Part shown: piece after piece, positions 17,131 to 25,592 of the stretch | Numbering within the stretch: position 1 is the stretch's first letter | Layout: each line of letters begins with the position of its first letter | Source: Sulfuricella sp. | Lineage (GTDB): Bacteria > Pseudomonadota > Gammaproteobacteria > Burkholderiales > Sulfuricellaceae | Assembly (NCBI GenBank): GCA_023266195.1 | Contig: JAHFRP010000002.1 | Span: forward strand, 90,779-154,778 | Length of the DNA stretch: 64,000 bases | Reading direction: 5' to 3' | Notes under the pieces: model-generated | What the model saw: the letters and a program-made list of their open reading frames with translations, nothing else | What the model was told of the DNA's origin: nothing | The model's database searches: none | Translations under genes and position numbers: made by a program

Positions 17131-18375
17131 ATGAAAATCGGCACCCCGCTGAGCCCAAACGCAACCCGCGTGATGCTGCTCGGCAGCGGCGAACTCGGCA
17201 AGGAAGTCATCATCGCGCTGCAACGCCTGGGCGTGGAAACGATCGCGGTGGATCGCTATGCCGATGCGCCCGGCCAGCAGGTGGCGCATCGCGCCCACGT
17301 GGTCAACATGGCCGACGGCGCTGCGCTACGTGCTTTGGTGGAACAGGAAAAGCCGCACCTGGTCGTGCCCGAGATCGAGGCCATCGCCACCGACATGCTG
17401 GTCGAGATCGAGCGCGACGGTCTGGCCGAAGTCATCCCGACCGCACGCGCGGCGCAGCTCACCATGAATCGCGAGGGCATCCGCCGCCTGGCCGCGGAAA
17501 CGCTGGGCCTGCCGACTTCGCCCTATGTCTTTGCCGACAGCCTGGAGGCATTGCAGGCGGCCATCGACGGCGACAGCGAAAGAGTGAGGGCGGAGCCCTC
17601 GGGGTCCCTTCGCGGTGGAATCGGCTACCCGTGCATCATCAAGCCGGTGATGTCTTCGTCGGGCAAGGGGCAGTCGCTGCTTGCCGGTCCCGCCGACGTG
17701 AAGGCGGCGTGGGACTATGCCGCCAGCGGTAGCCGGGTGAACCGGGGCCGCGTGATCGTCGAGGGCCTGATTGACTTCGATTATGAGATTACCTTGCTTA
17801 CCGTGCGCGCGGCGGGCGAGTCGGGGCAGGTGGAAACGTTCTTCTGCGCGCCGATCGGCCATCTCCAGGTCAAGGGCGATTACGTCGAAAGCTGGCAGCC
17901 GCAGCCGATGAGCGCGGCGGCGCTGGCCCGTTCGCGCGAAATCGCCAAGGCGGTGACCGACAACCTCGGCGGGCGCGGCATCTTCGGCGTGGAACTGTTC
18001 GTCAAGGGCGACCAGGTGTGGTTCTCCGAGGTCAGCCCGCGTCCGCACGACACCGGCATGGTGACGATGGCAAGCCAGGTGCAGAGCGAATTCGAACTGC
18101 ATGCCCGCGCCATCCTGGGGCTGCCGGTGGACGTGAGCCTGCGCGCGCCGGGCGCCTCGGCGGTGATTTACGGCGGGACGGAAGCGAAAGGCATCGCCTT
18201 CGAGGGCGTGGCCGACGCGCTGCGCGTGCCGCAAAGCGACCTGCGCCTGTTCGGCAAACCGGAGAGCTTTGTGCGCCGGCGCATGGGCGTGGCGCTCGCC
18301 AACGGGGCGGATATCGAGCAGGCGCGCGAGCGGGCGAAACTGGCGGCGAGCAGGGTTAAACCGGTGAAGGAGTGA
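17131..18375 (+). CDS. purT: formate-dependent phosphoribosylglycinamide formyltransferase (GART 2)
   Basis: 414 residues, ATP-grasp enzyme of purine synthesis that formylates GAR from formate and ATP. Hallmarks: [34 protein letters not shown], and [12 protein letters not shown]. Compared with E. coli PurT (392 residues) there is an extra ~16 residues at ~147-162 just before [10 protein letters not shown]. The DNA for this insert contains a perfect hairpin (17586-17600, GAGGGC-GGA-GCCCTC), as if a small palindromic repeat had landed in frame in a surface loop. Catalytic motifs are intact, so function is expected. Confidence 0.95.
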   Translation: MKIGTPLSPNATRVMLLGSGELGKEVIIALQRLGVETIAVDRYADAPGQQVAHRAHVVNMADGAALRALVEQEKPHLVVPEIEAIATDMLVEIERDGLAEVIPTARAAQLTMNREGIRRLAAETLGLPTSPYVFADSLEALQAAIDGDSERVRAEPSGSLRGGIGYPCIIKPVMSSSGKGQSLLAGPADVKAAWDYAASGSRVNRGRVIVEGLIDFDYEITLLTVRAAGESGQVETFFCAPIGHLQVKGDYVESWQPQPMSAAALARSREIAKAVTDNLGGRGIFGVELFVKGDQVWFSEVSPRPHDTGMVTMASQVQSEFELHARAILGLPVDVSLRAPGASAVIYGGTEAKGIAFEGVADALRVPQSDLRLFGKPESFVRRRMGVALANGADIEQARERAKLAASRVKPVKE

Positions 18376-18382
18376 AAAAAGA

Positions 18383-18457
18383 TTAACCGCCGATGAATGC
18401 GGATTATCTCAATCGCGACTGCTCCGAGTATGCCAATTGGCGTTAATCGGCGGTTAA
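18383..18457. repeat. inverted repeat between purT and truncated haemoglobin gene
   Basis: Arms TTAACCGCCGAT at 18383-18394 and ATCGGCGGTTAA at 18446-18457 are perfect complements 51 bases apart. A fragment of similar sequence occurs near 31790 (GTTAATCGGCG). It may act as a transcription barrier after purT or be a dispersed repeat; there is no T-run, so a simple intrinsic terminator is less likely. Confidence 0.6.
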
Positions 18458-18476
18458 CCGTTTTCCAAGGGTGAAT

Positions 18477-18857
18477 ATGCAAACACACTACGAGCGCATC
18501 GGCGGCGAAGAAGACGTGCGCCGGCTGGTGGACCGCTTCTACGATCTGATGGATAGCCGGCAGGAAGCCGCGGGCATCCGCGACCTGCACGCGAAAAGCC
18601 TGAAAGGCTCGCGCGAAAAGCTGTTCCTGTTCCTGTCCGGCTGGCTCGGCGGGCCGCAATTGTATGTCGAGAAATTCGGCCATCCCCGTTTGCGCCAGCG
18701 CCACGTGCCGTTCGCCATCGGCGAGTCGGAGCGCGATCAGTGGATGGCGTGCATGCTCCAGGCCATGCAGGATATCGGCGTGGAGGAAGGGCTGCGCCGG
18801 GAATTGACGGCGGCTTTCCGGAAAACCGCCGATTTCATGCGCAATAAGGAAGGCTGA
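18477..18857 (+). CDS. group II truncated haemoglobin
   Basis: 126 residues, globin 2-on-2 fold. Likely proximal heme ligand His76 within GHPRLRQRHVPFAIG, B10 Tyr22 in RFYDLMD, and the group II Trp89 (G8) in RDQWMACM. Group II globins bind O2 and NO and are implicated in NO or peroxide handling. ATG 18477 is preferred over GTG 18471 because an AAGGG ribosome site lies at the right distance. It stands alone between purT and a small periplasmic protein; no linked reductase. Confidence 0.92.
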   Translation: MQTHYERIGGEEDVRRLVDRFYDLMDSRQEAAGIRDLHAKSLKGSREKLFLFLSGWLGGPQLYVEKFGHPRLRQRHVPFAIGESERDQWMACMLQAMQDIGVEEGLRRELTAAFRKTADFMRNKEG

Positions 18858-18948
18858 TGCCTTCCCGTCAAATGACGGAACAGTAATCCCTCGCGCCCCG
18901 GCCGGCATTTATACTGTGTACTGTGATAGTTGTGCGGAAGGGATAAGA

Positions 18949-19281
18949 ATGAAAATCTTGATGGTTGTGGCCATGGGCGTGCTGGTGGTTTCCGCCTCCA
19001 CCGCGAAAGCGGGCATCGACGGCGATGCGATTCTCGGCGGCGCGATCGGCGGCGGCGCCGGTGCGGCGGTGGGCTCGGCGATGGGCGGGCGCGATGGCGC
19101 CATTATCGGCGGCGCGATCGGCGGAGCGGCGGGCGCCGCGGTGGCGACTTCGGACCGCAGGAAAACGACTGTGATGAAAAAAGAAGTCATCGTGGTGCAC
19201 GAGGACGAGGGCCATCACGACAACGGCCGCCACCTCGGCCAGTACAAGAACAAGCATGGGCACGGCAATCGCCACGATTGA
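18949..19281 (+). CDS. glycine-zipper periplasmic/membrane protein
   Basis: 110 residues. Signal peptide of about 21 residues (MKILMVVAMGVLVVSASTAKA), then a glycine zipper with GxxxG-type repeats (residues ~26-66, e.g. GGAIGGGAGAAVG), and a charged, His-rich tail (HEDEGHHDNG, HGHGNRHD). The start follows a GAAGGG ribosome site. Glycine-zipper proteins insert in or associate with membranes; the His-rich tail could bind metal, which is an inference. Not further recognised. Confidence 0.85.
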   Translation: MKILMVVAMGVLVVSASTAKAGIDGDAILGGAIGGGAGAAVGSAMGGRDGAIIGGAIGGAAGAAVATSDRRKTTVMKKEVIVVHEDEGHHDNGRHLGQYKNKHGHGNRHD

Positions 19282-19301
19282 TCGCTCGTTGGCGATAAAC
19301 G

Positions 19302-19329
19302 AAAAAGGCGCTCCGAGGAGCGCCTTTTT
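19302..19329. terminator. bidirectional intrinsic terminator
   Basis: Stem AAAAAGGCGCTC (19302-19313) with GAGCGCCTTTTT (19318-19329) and a 4-base loop. It has a T-run on each strand and lies between the glycine-zipper gene and the convergent rhlE, serving both. Confidence 0.9.
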
Positions 19330-19349
19330 CGTTGCTTCTTTTTAGGGAA

Positions 19350-20657
19350 TTACCTGCCCCGGCTGGCGGGACGGCCGGTGCCGGTGCCCCGGTTCTGGCC
19401 GCCGCGGTTGGAATATCCATCCCGATTGCCATTGGGGCGGCCTTCGTAACCGCCGCGACGGTCGTTGTTGCCGTATCCGCCGCGCTTGCCGGCGGGCGAC
19501 GGCGCGCCGGAGCGCATCGGGCGCTTCGCTTCGAAGCCCGGAACGACGTGCGGGGTGATGGCGTGGCCGGTGAAGCGCTCGATGCGCTTCAGGTGCAGCA
19601 CGTCCTTGCCGGAGGCGAAGGAAACCGCGATGCCATGACTGCCGGCGCGGCCGGTGCGTCCGATGCGATGGACGTAATCTTCGGCGAACTTGGGCAGGTC
19701 GAAGTTGATGACATGGCTGATACCGGCGACGTCGATGCCGCGCGCCGCCACGTCGGTGGCGACCAGGATGCGGATGGCGCCGTTGCGCAGGCGGGTCAGG
19801 GTGCGGTTGCGCGCGCCCTGGTTCATGTCGCCGTGCAGCGCCGCCGCCTGGTGGCCTTGAGCGAACAGGTCTTCGGCCAGCATGTCGGCATCGCGCTTGG
19901 TGGAAGTGAACACGATCGCCTGGCGGACTTCGGCGTCGGTCAGCAGGTGCTGCAGCAGGCGGTTCTTGTGCGCCAGGTCGTCGACCACGTGCAGGCGCTG
20001 CTCGATGTTTTCGTGCTTGGCTTGCTGCGCGGCCATCTGGATGCGCTTGGGATCTTTCAGGAGGCGCTTGGCCAGGCCGGCGATGGTGCCTTCCAGCGTG
20101 GCGGAGAACAGCAGGGTCTGGCGGCTGGCCGGGGTGGCGGCGGCGATTTTTTCGACGTCGTCGATGAAACCCATGTCCAGCATGCGGTCGGCTTCGTCCA
20201 GCACCAGCATTTCCAGGCGCGAGAAGTCGATGCGGCCGCGCTCCAGGTGGTCGATCAGGCGGCCGGGGGTGGCGACCAGGATGTCAACCGGCTGCGACAG
20301 CAGCTTGTTTTGCAGCGGGTAGGGCATGCCGCCGAGGATGCAGACGGTTTTGACGCGCATTTGCGCGCTGTATTTGCGGGCGGCATCGTTGACCTGGGTC
20401 GCGAGTTCGCGGGTCGGCGTCAGCACCAGGATGCGCGGGCCGCGGCTCTTGCTCTGCGAGGGTTCGGTCAGGTATTGCAGCGCGGGCAGGATGAAGGCGG
20501 CGGTCTTGCCGGTGCCGGTCTGGGCCGAAGCCATCAGGTCGTGGCCGGCGAGCACTTCGGGAATGGCCGCGGCCTGGATCGGGGAAGGCTCGGTGTAACC
20601 GGCTTCGGCGATGGCTTTCAAAATGGAAGGGTGCAGGTTCAGATTTTCAAAAGACAC
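19350..20657 (-). CDS. rhlE: DEAD-box RNA helicase RhlE
   Basis: 435 residues. Q motif and motif I (ASAQTGTGKTAAF), Ia PTRELA, II DEAD, III SAT, VI HRIGRTGRAG are all present. The C-terminal ~60 residues are an RGG-like basic tail rich in Gly, Arg and Asn (GYGNNDRRGGYEG), typical of RhlE and used for RNA binding. Roles are in ribosome maturation and RNA decay, often cold-induced. The preceding ~250 bases upstream are non-coding on this strand, consistent with a long leader. Confidence 0.93.
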   Translation of the reverse strand: MSFENLNLHPSILKAIAEAGYTEPSPIQAAAIPEVLAGHDLMASAQTGTGKTAAFILPALQYLTEPSQSKSRGPRILVLTPTRELATQVNDAARKYSAQMRVKTVCILGGMPYPLQNKLLSQPVDILVATPGRLIDHLERGRIDFSRLEMLVLDEADRMLDMGFIDDVEKIAAATPASRQTLLFSATLEGTIAGLAKRLLKDPKRIQMAAQQAKHENIEQRLHVVDDLAHKNRLLQHLLTDAEVRQAIVFTSTKRDADMLAEDLFAQGHQAAALHGDMNQGARNRTLTRLRNGAIRILVATDVAARGIDVAGISHVINFDLPKFAEDYVHRIGRTGRAGSHGIAVSFASGKDVLHLKRIERFTGHAITPHVVPGFEAKRPMRSGAPSPAGKRGGYGNNDRRGGYEGRPNGNRDGYSNRGGQNRGTGTGRPASRGR

Positions 20658-20908
20658 GTAATTTCCTTAAACAAGAACGTCACGAAGCGCTCACCGCCGG
20701 CGTCGCTGAATGGCAGCGGAAATCCGGCCGACACTTCTTGCGGAGTGCGGTGAGTGCAACACAACTAAATAAAGCGCAGCAGGGAATAAAGCAGGGCGGG
20801 CCCGGTCAAAAAAGGGGCCAAAACCACACACCGCACGGCGCTAACACATCGTCGCTAACCGGGGGGTGATTGCAATTCCAGGGAATCTGAAAGAGAGGGT
20901 CAGGAGCG

Positions 20909-21016
20909 ATGAACCAATGGCTGAATGGATACCGCTTCCAGCCAAGCGGCGAATTATACGGAGTTTATTTTAAAAAGCAATGGGCTATCGGCCATCGGGT
21001 CAAAGCCATGTTATAA
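20909..21016 (+). CDS. possible 35-codon leader ORF upstream of typA
   Basis: A short frame ATG 20909 to TAA 21016 with an excellent AGGAG ribosome site 3 bases before the start. It reads MNQWLNGYRFQPSGELYG and continues to a stop that overlaps the typA -10 hexamer. It lies in the 390-base gap between rhlE and typA, which otherwise holds no gene. It resembles nothing I know; it may be a real small protein or chance. The A/T-rich codons and the strong ribosome site are the only support. Confidence 0.3.
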   Translation: MNQWLNGYRFQPSGELYGVYFKKQWAIGHRVKAML

Positions 21017-21017
21017 T
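21009..21017 (+). promoter_or_regulatory. extended -10 promoter for typA
   Basis: TGTTATAAT is a perfect TGnTATAAT extended -10 element, 31 bases upstream of the typA start at 21048. No good -35 is seen, as expected for extended -10 promoters. Confidence 0.6.
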
Positions 21018-21047
21018 CTTCGACTTTTTGAAATTCAGGATCATTCC

Positions 21048-22859
<1,812 letters not shown>

Positions 22860-22872
22860 TCGTATTGCCGCC

Positions 22873-22909
22873 AAAATCCCCCGCTTCCCATACTGGAGCG
22901 GGGGATTTT
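22873..22909 (+). terminator. intrinsic terminator after typA
   Basis: Perfect 13-base stem AAAATCCCCCGCT / AGCGGGGGATTTT with an 11-base loop, ending in TTTT, 13 bases after the typA stop. Confidence 0.9.
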
Positions 22910-23085
22910 GCATTTGAGCCCTCCAGAATGCGCAAAGAGTGTCTCGCCGGCGCCACTGATTCCGGATAGCGGATCGATATTTGGATTGTGCGGGACATTA
23001 CGGTACATTACAGCACGTTCGCATTGCGAGCGGCGCCCCGATCCGGTCCGCCCGCAAATCCAAGCAACTCCTCGCAGAGATAAAC

Positions 23086-23199
23086 ATGACACTATCCGAC
23101 ATCTTTCAAAACGGCGCCATTCGCCAATGCTTGACGGTATTTTCCGACGCTGAGAAAGACGCCATCGAACAAGCCCGGATCGCGGCCCCGGACGCCTGA
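23086..23199 (+). CDS. 37-residue ORF immediately upstream of fic
   Basis: ATG 23086 to TGA 23199, ending 3 bases before the fic start, preceded by GCAGAGA as a modest ribosome site. Sequence begins MTLSDIFQNGAIRQCLTVFS and is acidic near its end (DAEKDAIEQ). Its place matches small YhfG/VbhA-like partner genes upstream of fic, but it lacks a clear S/T-x-x-x-E-G/N inhibitory motif. It may be a coupled leader peptide, a non-inhibitory partner, or spurious. Confidence 0.45.
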   Translation: MTLSDIFQNGAIRQCLTVFSDAEKDAIEQARIAAPDA

Positions 23200-23202
23200 G
23201 CC

Positions 23203-23838
23203 ATGCCCACCCGCTACGACACCGGCCATCTTTCCGAGGCGCAATTCGAGGCGGGTTCGCGCGGGCGGGTGTTGAAAAACCTGGCCGGCATTCGTCGCAA
23301 GCGCGAGATGGATGCGCTGGAGGCGGTGAAGCTGGCCGAGGCGACAGACTATGCCATCCGCCACGTTTCGGCGATGCACCGCTTCAAGGCGTCGGACGTT
23401 TGCGCCTTGCACCGGCAATGGCTCGGCAAGGTGTACTCTTGGGCGGGCGAGTATCGGCAGGTGAATATCGGCAAGGGCGGTTTTACCTTCGCCATGTCGG
23501 CGCAGATTCCGCGCCTGATGGAGGAGTTCGAAAAAGCCGCGCTGGCGATTTATACGCCCTGCCAGTTTTCCGACCAGGAAAAGATTATCGAGGCATTGGC
23601 GGTTACTCATTGCGAGTTGGTGCTGATCCATCCGTTCCGCGAGGGCAACGGCAGGCTGGCGCGGCTGCTGGCGACCTTGATGGCATTGCAGGCTGGGTTG
23701 CCGCTACTGGATTTTTCGGGGATACAAGGGAAAAAACGGGATGATTACTTTGCGGCGGTTCAGGCCGGCATGGGCAGGGATTACGCGCCCATGAGGGCGG
23801 TATTCTGTGCGGTGATCGATAAGACCCTGCGGGGTTAG
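23203..23838 (+). CDS. Fic-domain protein (probable AMP transferase)
   Basis: 211 residues. The Fic core motif HPFREGNGRLAR at 143-154 is complete, including the catalytic His and the phosphate-binding Gly-Asn-Gly-Arg, so transfer of AMP (or another nucleotide moiety) to a protein hydroxyl is expected. A beta-hairpin target-docking region lies at ~86-100 (VNIGKGGFTFAM). I see no S/T-x-x-x-E-G/N inhibitory motif in either terminus, which would make it a class I Fic needing a separate antitoxin. Candidates are the 37-residue upstream frame and, more convincingly, the convergent gene at 23835-23999. A restriction-enzyme-like scrap lies just beyond. Confidence 0.92.
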   Translation: MPTRYDTGHLSEAQFEAGSRGRVLKNLAGIRRKREMDALEAVKLAEATDYAIRHVSAMHRFKASDVCALHRQWLGKVYSWAGEYRQVNIGKGGFTFAMSAQIPRLMEEFEKAALAIYTPCQFSDQEKIIEALAVTHCELVLIHPFREGNGRLARLLATLMALQAGLPLLDFSGIQGKKRDDYFAAVQAGMGRDYAPMRAVFCAVIDKTLRG

Positions 23839-23999
23839 GCCGCCTTGGCGGTTTTTTCCGGCGAGGCCGGCAACGCCTTTTCAGCGGCTTTTTTGACGCC
23901 TTCTATGGCCATCGACGATAAGACATTCTGCCGCAACGCTTCGCGGTAGGACTCCACGTTACGCAAATGAGGATTTTGCTGCAAAAGCGATTTTTTCAT
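23835..23999 (-). CDS. small protein with Fic-inhibitory motif (candidate antitoxin)
   Basis: 54 residues (MKKSLLQQNPHLRNVESYRE...), too short for usual ORF cut-offs. Residues 29-34 read SMAIEG, matching the (S/T)xxxE(G/N) motif whose Glu blocks ATP binding in Fic proteins (seen in VbhA and in class II Fic N-termini as SS.IEG). The last codon and stop overlap the fic stop by 4 bases, tail to tail. A near-consensus promoter (TTGAAA-N17-TATACT at 24034-24006) would start transcription at about the A of the ATG, implying a leaderless mRNA; no ribosome site is present, which agrees. Alternative: a leftover inhibitory helix from another Fic gene. Confidence 0.7.
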   Translation of the reverse strand: MKKSLLQQNPHLRNVESYREALRQNVLSSMAIEGVKKAAEKALPASPEKTAKAA

Positions 24000-24005
24000 G
24001 CACCA

Positions 24006-24034
24006 AGTATAGTTGCGGAATCAATCCGTTTCAA
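24006..24034 (-). promoter_or_regulatory. sigma-70 promoter for the convergent small gene
   Basis: On the minus strand TTGAAA (24034-24029), a 17-base spacer, and TATACT (24011-24006). The expected start point, 7 bases on, falls on the ATG at 23999, so the transcript would be leaderless. Confidence 0.6.
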
Positions 24035-24146
24035 CAGCCCCGACCGGGGCGCGGACGACGGCTTGTTCGTTTCGTGGAGCGGTTTCAAGAGCAACGAGCA
24101 GAAGGAACTTGTGGCCAGCTTCTTCAAGGTGCGCTTGTGGACGTAG
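24009..24146 (+). pseudogene. C-terminal scrap of a restriction-endonuclease-like protein
   Basis: A frame with no start encodes ESIRFNSPDRGADDG, then GLFVSWSGFKS, then SFFKVRLW and a stop TAG at 24144-24146. This resembles the end of a restriction-endonuclease-like domain found in McrBC/Mrr-type proteins (GLFVSW.GF... FF.(I/V)RLW). Upstream parts are missing. It sits beside the fic locus and under the small gene's promoter, suggesting a past defence-related insertion or exchange here. Confidence 0.45.
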
Positions 24147-24250
24147 AAGGAAGTCAGGATGTTCTTTACAACTGCGCCCAGGGACTTGGGGTAAGAGACT
24201 CGTGCGCTGTTGCGTTATACTCTTCGCCTAAATCTATTCAGAGGTAAAAC

Positions 24251-25588
24251 ATGCCTGAAATTCTGAGCGGCGTTTTGCAATTGTTGCTCCTGGCCGCCGT
24301 CTTGTGGCTGGCCTATCGGCTGAGCACCCTGGCTCGCCGGCAGGACGAGTTGCCGGCGTCGGTGGCCAAAGGCATGGAAGAAAAGCATCGCGCCATGCTG
24401 TCCGATTTGCACGAAGGCCTGGCGCGGCAGGGCGACCGTCTGAACTCGGCGGCGGCGGAAAATGCCGAGCGCCTGCGCGCGTCGATTTCCCAGGAGCTTC
24501 AGTTGAACCGCGATGCGCTGGAGAAACTCCAGCTATCCCAGGGCGAAACCCTGGCGCAGACCCGCGAAGCCATGCTGACGCAGCAAGCCGAGCAGGTGCG
24601 CGCCAATCAGGAGCTGATCCAGTCCACTCTGCGCCATACCACTCAGCAGCTGACGGCCGCGATAGAAAGCCTGACGAAGACGGTGGATGGCCGTCTGGAG
24701 CAGATCGGCGGCAAGGTGTCGGAGCGGCTGGACGAGGGCTTCAAGAAAACCAACGAGACCTTTGCCAACGTGATGGCGCGGCTGGCGACGATCGACGAGG
24801 CGCAGAAGAAGATCGACGGCCTCACCACCAATATGGTGAGCCTGCAGGAACTACTCGGCGATAAGCGTTCGCGCGGTGCTTTCGGCGAGGTGCAACTGGA
24901 GGCGCTGATCCGCAACATCCTGCCGCCGTCGGCCTACGCTTTCCAGCACACCCTCTCCAACGGCAGCCGGGCGGACTGCATGCTCAGGCTGCCCGAGCCG
25001 ACCGGCAATGTCGCCGTCGATTCCAAGTTCCCGCTGGAAAACTATCACCGCATGTTTGCCGCTGAACTGTCCGTGGCGGAGCGCGCCGCGGCGCAGAAGC
25101 TGTTCAAGGCGGACGTGAAGCGCCATATCGACGCGATCAGCGAGAAATACATCGTGCCACCCGAAACCAGCGACGGCGCGGTGATGTTCGTGCCGGCCGA
25201 AGCGGTGTTCGCCGAGATCCACGGCCACCACCAGGACGACGTGGTGGATTACGCCATGCAGAAGCGGGTGTGGATCGTTTCGCCGACCACCATGATGGCG
25301 ATCCTGAACACCGCCCGCGCCGTGATCAAGGACGTGGAAACCCGCAAGCAGGTGCACATCATCAAGGAAGAGCTGGGCAAGCTGGGGCAGGAATTCTCCC
25401 GCTTCGACAAGCGCATGAAAGCCCTGGCCGACCACATCCGCCAAGCGCAGAAGGATGTGGACGAGGTGCATGTAACGAGCCAGAAGATCACGCGCCGTTT
25501 TGCCCAGATCGAGCGCGTGCAGCTGGACGAGTCGGGCGTGCCGGTGCTGGAGGCGCTGGACGAAATGACGGTCGGGGAGGAGTCCTGA
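24251..25588 (+). CDS. rmuC: DNA recombination protein RmuC
   Basis: 445 residues. One N-terminal membrane helix (~5-22), a long coiled coil (~30-200, rich in Gln, Glu and Ala), then the conserved RmuC nuclease-like domain (LLGDKRSRGAFGEVQLEALI, VDSKFPLENYHRM, MFVPAEAVFAEI). RmuC limits inversions at short repeats. The next gene begins 4 bases after its stop with a GTG, so they may be co-transcribed. A TATACT at 24216-24221 could be its -10. Confidence 0.93.
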   Translation: MPEILSGVLQLLLLAAVLWLAYRLSTLARRQDELPASVAKGMEEKHRAMLSDLHEGLARQGDRLNSAAAENAERLRASISQELQLNRDALEKLQLSQGETLAQTREAMLTQQAEQVRANQELIQSTLRHTTQQLTAAIESLTKTVDGRLEQIGGKVSERLDEGFKKTNETFANVMARLATIDEAQKKIDGLTTNMVSLQELLGDKRSRGAFGEVQLEALIRNILPPSAYAFQHTLSNGSRADCMLRLPEPTGNVAVDSKFPLENYHRMFAAELSVAERAAAQKLFKADVKRHIDAISEKYIVPPETSDGAVMFVPAEAVFAEIHGHHQDDVVDYAMQKRVWIVSPTTMMAILNTARAVIKDVETRKQVHIIKEELGKLGQEFSRFDKRMKALADHIRQAQKDVDEVHVTSQKITRRFAQIERVQLDESGVPVLEALDEMTVGEES

Positions 25589-25592
25589 TCCC

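Noticed and set aside
15518..17164. 548-codon minus-strand frame across ybbP
   Set aside because: Antisense shadow; composition is dominated by Gln, Arg and His typical of reversed high-GC codons, with no recognisable domain.
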